Positions 34,994-42,164 of a stretch of 64,000 nt of DNA are shown piece after piece (within the stretch, counting starts at the first letter, position 1; every line of letters starts with the position of its first letter). The stretch comes from Corynebacterium frankenforstense DSM 45800 (GTDB lineage: Bacteria > Actinomycetota > Actinomycetes > Mycobacteriales > Mycobacteriaceae), in contig NZ_CP009247.1 in NCBI RefSeq assembly GCF_001941485.1, forward strand, positions 1,550,001 through 1,614,000, given 5' to 3'. The notes below the pieces were generated by a model that saw only the letters and a list, made by a program, of their open reading frames with translations, did no database searches and was not told where the DNA came from. The position numbers and the translations under genes were made by a program.

Positions 34994-35707
34994 ATGTATC
35001 CCGTCCACGAGGACATGATCCTCGACGACGCCGCCCGCGAGCGGGTGCGCGCCTACATCGAGGAGACCGGCTTCGGCTTCCCGGGCACCGGGCCCGACGA
35101 CTACGAGATCCTGCCCGTCGCCCGCTACCTCGGCTGGAACTTCACCCGCGAGGACCTCGACGCCTTCGCCGTCGGCCTGCGCTGCCTGCGCCCCGACATG
35201 CGCCGCCGGCACACCTTCATCCGCATGAGCCAGGGGCAGCTGACCGGCGAGCCCGACGCGAAGGTGCTCGAGCTCAACGAGCCGGTGCTGGCCACCGACA
35301 CGCTGCGGATGCGCCGCTGGCGCGACACCGAGACCGGCCCGTCGCGCACCGGCGTCGACTCCTACGCCACCGAGGACGGCTCCGAGCCGGGCGTCGACCG
35401 CGACCTGCGCATGCTGCACGACACACTCGCCGACGTCCGCCGCTTCGCCGACGCCGGCGGCGGGCCGACCACGGAGGGCCAGCGCGACCTCGGCGTCGAC
35501 TTCGGCCTGCTGCTGGCCGGCCGGTACCCCCGGCTGAAGTACCTCGAGAAGGAGGGCAGGCTGCGCACCGACCAGCTCGAGAGCCTGCACGCCTTCGACG
35601 CCGACTTCGCCGGCATGACCGACACGCTGCGCGCGCTGGCCCTGCCGACCGTCGAGGACTACCGCCGCCCCGAGAAGCGCCGGCACGCCGAACACAACGA
35701 CCGCTGA
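34994..35707 (+). CDS. Orphan soluble protein in the molybdo-enzyme operon
   Basis: 237-residue, strongly charged soluble protein (many Arg, Asp, Glu), no cysteine except one near residue 70, no membrane helix and no signal peptide. Features: an N-terminal EETGFGFPGTGPDDYEILPVARYLGW segment, a central Arg-rich stretch, and a C-terminal helical part ending EKRRHAEHNDR. AGAAGGAG lies before the ATG. It is 15 bp behind the oxidoreductase gene. It might be a dedicated chaperone or maturation factor for the Moco enzyme, by analogy with such operons; no sequence family was recognised. Confidence 0.55.
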   Translation: MYPVHEDMILDDAARERVRAYIEETGFGFPGTGPDDYEILPVARYLGWNFTREDLDAFAVGLRCLRPDMRRRHTFIRMSQGQLTGEPDAKVLELNEPVLATDTLRMRRWRDTETGPSRTGVDSYATEDGSEPGVDRDLRMLHDTLADVRRFADAGGGPTTEGQRDLGVDFGLLLAGRYPRLKYLEKEGRLRTDQLESLHAFDADFAGMTDTLRALALPTVEDYRRPEKRRHAEHNDR

Positions 35708-35738
35708 GGCCCACCGGCCTCACCCAGAAAGGAACATC

Positions 35739-36020
35739 ATGGAACTCGATGTCATGACCGTGACGGGGCTGATCGCCTCCGTCGCCCTCCTCGCCGGCTT
35801 CGCGCTGCTCACCCTGGGCAAGCTGACCGCCGAGCACTACACCTACCAGTGGCTCAACGCCATCGGCGCAGGCTTCCTGGCCTACTCCGCCTTCGTCACC
35901 GAGCCGATCAACATGGGCGTCTTCCTCACCGAGGTGATCTGGAGCCTCATCGGCTTCTACGGCATCTTCAAGATCTGGCGCAAGCGCCGCGCCGCCGAGA
36001 CGCCCGCGCGCGTCAACTGA
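35739..36020 (+). CDS. CBU_0592-like small membrane protein, copy 1
   Basis: 93 residues with three membrane helices (VTGLIASVALLAGFALLTLG, YQWLNAIGAGFLAYSAFV, TEVIWSLIGFYGIFKIW) and a basic C-terminus. This matches a family of small three-helix membrane proteins known as CBU_0592. AAAGGAAC precedes the ATG. The next gene encodes a paralogue of nearly the same topology. No catalytic residues are visible; a pair of such proteins could form a heteromer. Role unknown. Confidence 0.7.
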   Translation: MELDVMTVTGLIASVALLAGFALLTLGKLTAEHYTYQWLNAIGAGFLAYSAFVTEPINMGVFLTEVIWSLIGFYGIFKIWRKRRAAETPARVN

Positions 36021-36052
36021 TCCCCCGTCCCTCACCTCAAGAAAGGCATCCC

Positions 36053-36355
36053 ATGGAAACTCTCGCCGGATCCTACGTCATCGGCCTCATCGGCGGCGCG
36101 CTGTTCGTCATCGCCTTCGCCGGCCTCAACTTCGGCCTGCTCAAGTCGGACTCCTACATCTACCAGGGCCTGAACTTCCTCGGCGGCGCGGCCTTCGTCT
36201 ACACCGCCATCAAGCCCTTCAACGTCGGCCTCTTCGTCACCGAGTTCGTCTGGGCCGTCGTCGGCCTCTACGGCATCTGGCTGGCCTACCGCACCTCTCG
36301 GCGCCGCAGCGAGGCGCCGACGGCCGAGGAGGTCCCGCCGAACACCCCGGCCTGA
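36053..36355 (+). CDS. CBU_0592-like small membrane protein, copy 2
   Basis: 100 residues, paralogue of the preceding gene: GLIGGALFVIAFAGLNFG, YQGLNFLGGAAFVYTAI, TEFVWAVVGLYGIWLAY. The YQ(W)LN, N(M/V)G(V/L)F(L/V)TE and (S/A)(L/V)(I/V)G(F/L)YGI blocks align with copy 1, so the pair arose by duplication. It has a longer polar C-terminal tail. AAGAAAGG precedes the ATG. It is the last gene before the TetR regulator. Confidence 0.7.
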   Translation: METLAGSYVIGLIGGALFVIAFAGLNFGLLKSDSYIYQGLNFLGGAAFVYTAIKPFNVGLFVTEFVWAVVGLYGIWLAYRTSRRRSEAPTAEEVPPNTPA

Positions 36356-36365
36356 CCGACCCGGG

Positions 36366-36371
36366 TAGCGT
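36366..36371 (+). promoter_or_regulatory. -10 box, leaderless start of TetR gene
   Basis: TAGCGT followed by 8 nt and then the ATG. No ribosome binding site is visible. The regulator can therefore be transcribed independently of the membrane-protein operon upstream. Confidence 0.45.
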
Positions 36372-36379
36372 GGACCCTT

Positions 36380-37000
36380 ATGGACCCTGACGCGCCCGCC
36401 CCGCGCAACCCCCGGCACGACCCGGGGCGGCGCGACCGCATCATCGACGCCGCCCTCGACGTGATCGCCGACGACGGCGTCGAGGGCACCTCGCTGCGCA
36501 AGATCGCCGCCCGCGCCGGCGTGCCCCTCGGCTCGCTCACCTACTACTTCGACGGCCGCGAGGACCTCATCGCCGAGGCCTTCCTCCGCTTCACCGACCT
36601 CTCCGCCGCCGAGTTCCGCACCGCCTTCGCCGCCGCCGACGACCTCGCCTCCGCCCGCGAGGCCGTCGTCTCCGCGCTGACCAGCGAGTCCACCGTCGCC
36701 GAGCGCGGCGTCTCGCTGTCCATCGAGATCTACGCCCTGGCCCTGCGCGCCCCGCGCTACCGGGCGATCTTCCTGCGCTGGGTGCGCCGCTGCCGCGAGG
36801 CGATGTCCCGCCACTTCGACTGGCCGACGACGCTGGTCCTCGACTCGCTCTACGAGGGCCTGCTCATCCACCGCCACCTGCAGAACCACGCCCACGACGA
36901 GGCACTGATCCGGCTCGCCGTCGAGCGCATCACCCCGCCGGAGAGCTACCACGGCACCGGCGAGCCCTCCGGCCCGCCGCCCGAGGAGAGGTTCCTTTAA
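36380..37000 (+). CDS. TetR-family transcriptional regulator
   Basis: 206 residues. The N-terminal HTH (about 16-62) is clear: RDRIIDAALDVIADDGVEGTSLRKIAARAGVPLGSLTYYFDGREDLIAEAF. The C-terminal ligand domain resembles the TetR_C group seen with YcdC/BetI-type regulators and ends in a Pro/Gly-rich tail. It lies between the membrane-protein operon and moaA. It could bind the TGTACG-CT-CGTACA palindrome at 32822; this is inferred from proximity and from the palindrome overlapping a -10 box. Confidence 0.88.
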   Translation: MDPDAPAPRNPRHDPGRRDRIIDAALDVIADDGVEGTSLRKIAARAGVPLGSLTYYFDGREDLIAEAFLRFTDLSAAEFRTAFAAADDLASAREAVVSALTSESTVAERGVSLSIEIYALALRAPRYRAIFLRWVRRCREAMSRHFDWPTTLVLDSLYEGLLIHRHLQNHAHDEALIRLAVERITPPESYHGTGEPSGPPPEERFL

Positions 37001-37034
37001 TTCCGACTCGACCGGACTTATCATTGGAGGGACC

Positions 37035-38081
37035 ATGACCCGAGACAGCACCTCTCTCCAGGTCCTCCCCCTCGAGGACCGTTACGGCCGCGTCGCCCGC
37101 GACCTCCGCGTGTCTCTGACCGACCGCTGCAACCTGCGCTGCACCTACTGCATGCCCGCCGAGGGCCTCGAGTGGTTCCCCACCGCCGAGACCCTCGACG
37201 ACTCCGAGACCCTGCGCCTGATCCGCATCGCCGTCGAGGACCTCGGCATCCGCCAGGTCCGCTTCACCGGCGGCGAGCCGCTGCTGCGCCGCTCGCTCGA
37301 GGACATCGTCGCCGCGACCAAGCGCCTGCGCACCGACTCCGGCACCGCCCCGCAGACCGCGATCACCACCAACGGCCTGGGCCTCGACAAGCGCGCCGCC
37401 CGCCTGGCCGCCGCCGGCCTCGACCGCGTCAACATCTCCCTGGACACCCTCGACCCCGAGCACTACCGCCGGCTGACCCGCCGCGACCGCCACGCCGGGG
37501 TCCTGCGCGGCATCCAGGGCGCCCTCGACGCGGGGCTGACCCCGGTCAAGATCAACACGGTGATCATGCCCGGCATCAACGACCACGACATCGTCTCCCT
37601 GGCCGCCTTCGCCCTCGAGCGCGGCCTCGAGCTGCGCTTCATCGAGCAGATGCCGCTGGGCCCGCCGGACCAGTGGGACCGCGCGCGCATGGTCACCGCC
37701 GAGGACATCCTCGCCGACCTGCGCACCCGCTTCGAGCTCACCCCCGCCGCCGAGCCGCGCGGCTCCGCACCCGCGGCCGTCTGGGACGCCGTCGACCGCG
37801 AGGACCCACGGGTCAGCGGCCGCATCGGCGTGATCGCCTCCGTGAGCCACCCGTTCTGCGGCACCTGCGACCGCACCCGCCTGACCACCGACGGCGCCGT
37901 GCGCAACTGCCTGTTCGCCCGCGAGGAGACCTCGCTGCGCGACCTCATGCGCGCCGGCGCCACCGACTCCGAGCTCGCCGACGCGTGGCGCGCCGTGATG
38001 TGGGCGAAGCTGCCCGGCCACGGCATCGACGAGCCCTCCTTCATCCAGCCGGACCGCCCCATGTCCGCGATCGGCGGCTAG
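37035..38081 (+). CDS. moaA: GTP 3',8-cyclase
   Basis: First step of molybdenum cofactor synthesis: radical-SAM conversion of GTP to 3',8-cH2GTP. 348 residues with the N-terminal cluster motif RCNLRCTYCMP (Cys32, 36, 39), FTGGEPLLRRS, and the C-terminal cluster CGTCDRTRLTTDGAVRNCLF with three cysteines. The C-terminus ends in the conserved GG dipeptide. ATG with GGAGGGAC 6 nt upstream. Followed 6 bp later by moeA. The identification is certain. Confidence 0.97.
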   Translation: MTRDSTSLQVLPLEDRYGRVARDLRVSLTDRCNLRCTYCMPAEGLEWFPTAETLDDSETLRLIRIAVEDLGIRQVRFTGGEPLLRRSLEDIVAATKRLRTDSGTAPQTAITTNGLGLDKRAARLAAAGLDRVNISLDTLDPEHYRRLTRRDRHAGVLRGIQGALDAGLTPVKINTVIMPGINDHDIVSLAAFALERGLELRFIEQMPLGPPDQWDRARMVTAEDILADLRTRFELTPAAEPRGSAPAAVWDAVDREDPRVSGRIGVIASVSHPFCGTCDRTRLTTDGAVRNCLFAREETSLRDLMRAGATDSELADAWRAVMWAKLPGHGIDEPSFIQPDRPMSAIGG

Positions 38082-38087
38082 CGCACG

Positions 38088-39308
38088 ATGCCCACCCAGC
38101 CGCACCGGCGCGACGTCGTCAATCACCTGCGCGCCGTGCAGGAACTCGTCTCTCCCCTGCCCGGGCGCACCGTCGCCGTCGCCGGCGCCGATAGCCGCCG
38201 GGTAATTGCCGACGCCGCGCGCGCCCTGCGCGCGGTGCCGCCCGCCGACGTCTCCGCCGTCGACGGTTACGTCGCCCGCGTGCGCGACCTCGCCGTCGGC
38301 ACGCGCCTCCCCGTCGCCGGGGACATCCCCGCCGGCCACCCGCCCGTCGTCATCCCACCCGGCGCCGCCGTGCGCATCATGACCGGCGCGGTGGTGCCCG
38401 CCTGCGACGACGACGTCGCCGTGGTCCCCGTCGAGGACACCGACGCCCCGCGCGTGGCGCTGCCCGCCCACGTCACCGTCACCGCGCTGAACGCAGGCCG
38501 CACGAACATCCGGCACGCCGGCGAGCACCTGCGCGCGGGTGACGTCGCCGTGCCCGCGGGGCTGCCGCTCGACGCCGGGACGCTCGCCACGCTCGTCTCC
38601 TGCGGGGTCGAGTCCGTCACCGCCCGGCCGGTGCCGCGGGTGTGCGTGGTGACCACCGGCGACGAGACCGCGCCCGACGCCCGCCCCGAGCCGTGGCGCA
38701 TCCCCGACTCCAACGGGCCGATGCTCACCCGCCTGATCACCGACTTCGGCGCCGAGGTCAGCGCCGCGCACTGCCGCGACGACACCGCCACGCTCGCCGC
38801 GGTCCTCGATCAGGCGGCCGCCGGCTGCGACCTGATCGTCACCGCCGGCGGCATCTCGGCCGGGGCCTTCGACGTGGTCAAGGAGCTGGGGCGCGCCGCC
38901 ACCGCAGACGGGCGCGCGCGGATGGACTTCCACCCGCTGGCCATGCACCCCGGAAAGCCGCAGGGCGCCGGGCTCTGGGGCGACACGCCGGTGGTCTGCC
39001 TGCCCGGCAACCCCGTGGCCGCGTGGACCTCGGCCGTGCTCTTCGTCGCCCCCGCCGTGCGCCGCCTCGCGGGGATGCCCGCCGTGGGTTCGCTCGAGGA
39101 GCTGCCCCGGTGCGCGCTCCCCCTCGACGGGGAGCTCGCACCGCGTCACGGGGGTGTCTCCGCGGCTCCGGTGCGCCTCGACTGGGCCGCGGGTGTGGCC
39201 CGGATGTCGGCGGCCCGCGGCTCCCACATGGTCGGCGCGCTCGCGGGGGCCGACGGCCTCGCGGTCGCGCGCCCGGACGCGGCCACCGTCGTGCTGCGCG
39301 CCCGCTAG
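38088..39308 (+). CDS. moeA: Molybdopterin molybdenumtransferase
   Basis: Inserts molybdate into adenylylated molybdopterin. 406 residues with the four MoeA domains: VDGYVARV near residue 60, RIMTGAVVPACDDDVAVVPVE near residue 98, SNGPMLTRLITDFGAEV and ITAGGISAGAFDVVKELG-type segments (the MoCF fold), and GDTPVVCLPGNPVAAWTSAVLFVAPAVRRL. It follows moaA after 6 bp. Its TAG stop codon is the first half of a -10 box for moaC. It shows no truncation. Confidence 0.93.
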   Translation: MPTQPHRRDVVNHLRAVQELVSPLPGRTVAVAGADSRRVIADAARALRAVPPADVSAVDGYVARVRDLAVGTRLPVAGDIPAGHPPVVIPPGAAVRIMTGAVVPACDDDVAVVPVEDTDAPRVALPAHVTVTALNAGRTNIRHAGEHLRAGDVAVPAGLPLDAGTLATLVSCGVESVTARPVPRVCVVTTGDETAPDARPEPWRIPDSNGPMLTRLITDFGAEVSAAHCRDDTATLAAVLDQAAAGCDLIVTAGGISAGAFDVVKELGRAATADGRARMDFHPLAMHPGKPQGAGLWGDTPVVCLPGNPVAAWTSAVLFVAPAVRRLAGMPAVGSLEELPRCALPLDGELAPRHGGVSAAPVRLDWAAGVARMSAARGSHMVGALAGADGLAVARPDAATVVLRAR

Positions 39309-39311
39309 ACT
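39306..39311 (+). promoter_or_regulatory. -10 box for moaC overlapping the moeA stop codon
   Basis: TAGACT, in which TAG is the stop codon of moeA, lies 8 nt before the moaC ATG. No ribosome binding site is present in CGGTGCCC, so moaC is predicted to be leaderless when transcribed from here. Confidence 0.45.
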
Positions 39312-39319
39312 CGGTGCCC

Positions 39320-39835
39320 ATGACCAGTTCCGAACCTCGCGAACCCCAGTTGACCCACATCGACTCCCGGGGGCAGGCCCGCATGGTGGACGTCACCGCC
39401 AAGACGCCGACCGTGCGCTCGGCCACCGCCCGGGGCGAGGTCGCCTGCTCACCCGACATCCTCGCCGCGCTGCGCGACGGCACGGTGCCCAAGGGCGACG
39501 TGCTCGCCACCGCCCGCATCGCGGGGATCTCGGCGGCGAAGAAGGTCCCGGACCTGCTGCCGCTGGCGCACGTGATCGGGGTGCACGGCTGCGTGGTCGA
39601 CCTCTCGATCGAGGACGACCACGTCGCGGTGTCCGCCACCGTGCGCACCGCGGACCGCACCGGGGTCGAAATGGAGGCGCTGACGAGCGTGACCGTCGCC
39701 TGTCTGGCCGTGATCGACATGGTCAAGGGCGTCGACCGCTCCGCCTACATCCGCACCTGCGCGATCGTGGCAAAATCAGGGGGCAGGTCGGGCGACTGGT
39801 CGCGTCCGATGCCAGGCCGAACGGAGGAGTCTTAA
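39320..39835 (+). CDS. moaC: Cyclic pyranopterin monophosphate synthase
   Basis: Converts 3',8-cH2GTP to cyclic pyranopterin monophosphate. 171 residues: LTHIDSRGQARMVDVTAK near the start, GISAAKKVPDLLPLAHVIGV, the catalytic-lysine region, and GVEMEALTSVTVACLAVIDMVKGVDR with MIKG-like VKG. This is a normal MoaC. The C-terminal tail (GRSGDWSRPMPGRTEES) is slightly long. Its TAA stop codon abuts the mobA ATG, and the mobA ribosome binding site (CGGAGGAG) lies inside the moaC end. Confidence 0.95.
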   Translation: MTSSEPREPQLTHIDSRGQARMVDVTAKTPTVRSATARGEVACSPDILAALRDGTVPKGDVLATARIAGISAAKKVPDLLPLAHVIGVHGCVVDLSIEDDHVAVSATVRTADRTGVEMEALTSVTVACLAVIDMVKGVDRSAYIRTCAIVAKSGGRSGDWSRPMPGRTEES

Positions 39836-40432
39836 ATGTCCAGCATCCACGCCATCGTCCTCGCCGGTGGGCAGGGCAAGCGCATGGGCAACGTCGACAA
39901 GGCGCTCGTGCGCGTCGGCGGCGTGCGCCTGATCGACGCGGTCCTGCGTCAGCTGCCCGGGCCGGAGATCGTCACGGTGGTCTCGCCGAGCGAGATCCTC
40001 GATCTGCCCGAGGGCATCCGCCAGGTCAGTGAGAAGCCCGCGGGCGGTGGCCCCGTCGCCGGCATCGCCGCGGCCTTCGACGCCACCTGCCGCTACACCA
40101 TGGTGCTCACCGTCGACGCCCCGCACGCGCCGGCGCTGATCGCCCCGCTCTACCGCACCCTCGAGCGCGCCAAGGACGCCGACGTCGCCGTCGTCGAGTC
40201 GGACGACGGCCAGCTGCAGCACCTCTGCCAGCTGTGGCGCACCCCGGCGCTGCGCAAGGCGCTCGACGGTGTGGCCGCCACGCACGGCGGCGCGCGCGAC
40301 GTCGCCGCCCGCGAGCTCATCGCGGACGTCGAGATGATCAAGATGCCGGGCACCGGCGAGGAGAAGGACTACGACACCGTCGAGGAGCTCTCCGCCCTCG
40401 GCGAGGTCCAGGTGCCCGAGCAGGACTACTGA
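39836..40432 (+). CDS. mobA: Molybdenum cofactor guanylyl/nucleotidyltransferase (MobA-like)
   Basis: 198 residues with a GT-A/NTP-transferase fold: AIVLAGGQGKRMGNVDKAL is the nucleotide-binding signature, and LTVDAPHAP holds the metal-binding Asp. In MobA this adds GMP to Moco to make MGD. The oxidoreductase upstream, of SUOX type, would usually use plain Mo-molybdopterin, so this enzyme may serve another molybdo-enzyme in the genome. MocA (CMP) specificity cannot be excluded. It starts directly after the moaC stop codon. Confidence 0.85.
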   Translation: MSSIHAIVLAGGQGKRMGNVDKALVRVGGVRLIDAVLRQLPGPEIVTVVSPSEILDLPEGIRQVSEKPAGGGPVAGIAAAFDATCRYTMVLTVDAPHAPALIAPLYRTLERAKDADVAVVESDDGQLQHLCQLWRTPALRKALDGVAATHGGARDVAARELIADVEMIKMPGTGEEKDYDTVEELSALGEVQVPEQDY

Positions 40433-40439
40433 CGGTTCC

Positions 40440-41234
40440 ATGGTCGGCGGCTCGGGCGTCAGCTCCACGGTCGGCGGCTCGGGCGTCGGCGGCTCGCGCG
40501 GCCGGGGTGGCCCGGGCCCGGCGTTTGTCACGTCGGTGCGCCTGTCCTGCCCCGCCGCCGACCTGCCCGGATACCTCGCCGGGCTGCCACTGACCCGCGC
40601 ACTCGAGCGCGAGCCGCTCGAGCTGACCCGCCCGGTCACCGTCATCGGCGGGGAGAACGGCTCCGGCAAGTCCACCCTCGTCGAGGCCGTCGCCGTCGCG
40701 GCGGGCTTCGACGCCATGGGCGGCTCCCGCAACGCCCGCCAGTACGGCTCGGAGCAGACGGTCTCCCCGCTCTCCGGGCACATCGTGCTCACCCGCCGGC
40801 ACAACCCGCGCGACGGCTGGTTCCTGCGTGGCGAGACCCACCTCGACACGGTCCGCTACTACGCGGGGCTCGGCACGCAGCTGCAGCTGACGGAGCTCAG
40901 CCACGGCGAATCCCTCATGGGCCTGGTCTCGAAACGCTTCCACGGCGACGGACTGTTCATCCTCGACGAGCCCGAAGCCGGTCTCTCCGTCTTCCGCCAG
41001 CTGGAGCTCCTGGGCCACATCGCGAATCTGGCCGCGGCGGGCGCCCAGTTCATCGTGGTCACCCACTCCCCCGTCCTGATGGCCGTGCCCGGCGCACAGC
41101 TGCTCGAACTGCGCGACGGCCGGCTCGAGCCCACCGACTTCGACGCCATGGAGGCGGTCACCGCGACCCGCGAGTTCATCGCGGACCCCGCCGGCACCGC
41201 GGCCTTCCTCACCGACGACGAGGGTCGTCCATGA
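40440..41234 (+). CDS. COG3910-type AAA/ABC ATPase, copy 1
   Basis: 264-residue single-domain ABC-like ATPase. Walker A GGENGSGKST (70-79), a Q-loop region with GWFLRGETHLD, a variant signature LSHGESL in place of LSGGQ, Walker B GLFILDEPEAGLS, and H-loop VVTHSPVLM. These fit the COG3910 predicted-ATPase family of unknown role. The first 30 residues are a Gly/Ser/Val repeat encoded by a direct repeat in DNA, so the true start may lie later. It overlaps copy 2 by 4 bp. It follows mobA by 7 bp, which may be only chance co-transcription. Confidence 0.82.
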   Translation: MVGGSGVSSTVGGSGVGGSRGRGGPGPAFVTSVRLSCPAADLPGYLAGLPLTRALEREPLELTRPVTVIGGENGSGKSTLVEAVAVAAGFDAMGGSRNARQYGSEQTVSPLSGHIVLTRRHNPRDGWFLRGETHLDTVRYYAGLGTQLQLTELSHGESLMGLVSKRFHGDGLFILDEPEAGLSVFRQLELLGHIANLAAAGAQFIVVTHSPVLMAVPGAQLLELRDGRLEPTDFDAMEAVTATREFIADPAGTAAFLTDDEGRP

Positions 41235-42004
41235 GTGCCCTGCGCAACCATCCCGGCCTCTTCGTCGACGGCTTCTACCTGCTGTCTTCGGACTCGCCGC
41301 GCGCGGCATCCGCTCCCCCGGTCCCGGATTGGGTGATGCAGCTGCCGGTGTTCCGCACGGTCTCGGCCGGGCGCACCCTGTCCTTCTCCTCCCCGGTCAC
41401 GGTCATCACCGGCGAGAACGGGACCGGCAAGTCGACCTTCCTCGAGGCGCTCGCCTACAGCTGCCGCTTCCCGACGCACGGCGGCCCCTGGACCGGCAAC
41501 CCCGGACCCGCCGCAGAGAACCACCTCTTCGGCCGGGCGGCGGCGCTGATGACCAACCGCCCGATGGCCGGTTGGTTCCTGCGCGCCGAGTCGCACCACC
41601 GCGTCGGCCGCGAGCTCGGTGCGGACGGGCCGGGAGTGCGCGACATCAACGCGATGTCGCACGGCCAGTCCGTCGCCCACGTCATCCGGGAGGCCTTCCA
41701 CGCGTCGGGGCTCTACATCCTCGACGAGCCCGAGTCCGGTCTCTCGGCCGTGCGCCAGATGGCTCTGATGGCCGAGCTCCACCAGATCGCCGAGCTGGGC
41801 GCGCAGGTCATCGTCGCCACCCACTCCCCGATCGTCACCGCGGTCCCGGGCGCGGCCATCTGGGAGATCGACCGCGAGGCGGGCATCCGTCACCGCGACC
41901 GGGTCACAGACACCGTCGCCTTCCAGGCCATGGAGGACTTCCTCGCCGACCCGGCCGGCATCGCCGACTACATGGTCGACGTCACCGCCGAAGACATGCA
42001 CTGA
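41231..42004 (+). CDS. COG3910-type AAA/ABC ATPase, copy 2
   Basis: 257-residue paralogue of the preceding gene. Walker A GENGTGKST (61-69), GWFLRAESHHRVGRELGADG, signature MSHGQSV, Walker B GLYILDEPESGLS, and H-loop VATHSPIVT. The start ATG overlaps the copy 1 stop codon (ATGA), so the two are probably made together and may form a heterodimer like ABC ATPases. No membrane partner gene is adjacent. After it comes a lower-GC region with the HNH gene on the other strand. Confidence 0.82.
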   Translation: MSALRNHPGLFVDGFYLLSSDSPRAASAPPVPDWVMQLPVFRTVSAGRTLSFSSPVTVITGENGTGKSTFLEALAYSCRFPTHGGPWTGNPGPAAENHLFGRAAALMTNRPMAGWFLRAESHHRVGRELGADGPGVRDINAMSHGQSVAHVIREAFHASGLYILDEPESGLSAVRQMALMAELHQIAELGAQVIVATHSPIVTAVPGAAIWEIDREAGIRHRDRVTDTVAFQAMEDFLADPAGIADYMVDVTAEDMH

Positions 42005-42164
42005 TTTCTCCTCTCCTTCGATTTCCGACGTCCCGTCGGTCGCCGTCGGCGACCGACCCCGCGGTTGCGCGGTGCTCTTTGTCTGCGGGCACCGGGTCAG
42101 AACGGAACCGGTGCCGCCGGCCAGGTGTCCCAGAACGGCCCCGATGCTCCATAACCGGACCGGG
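42005..42164. other. Intergenic remnant with duplicated HNH-gene tail
   Basis: Between copy 2 of the ATPase and the HNH gene stop codon. On the minus strand, 69 bp beyond the HNH stop codon (42165-42167), the end of the gene appears again: the sequence before a second TGA (42096-42098) reads PAAPVPF and stop, the same seven residues as the real C-terminus, in another frame. The rest of the stretch (42005-42095) shows nothing recognisable. Confidence 0.6.

Noticed and set aside
42099..42164. Second complete HNH gene downstream of the first
   Set aside because: Only the last few codons are recognisable, in a different frame; no HNH domain remains.
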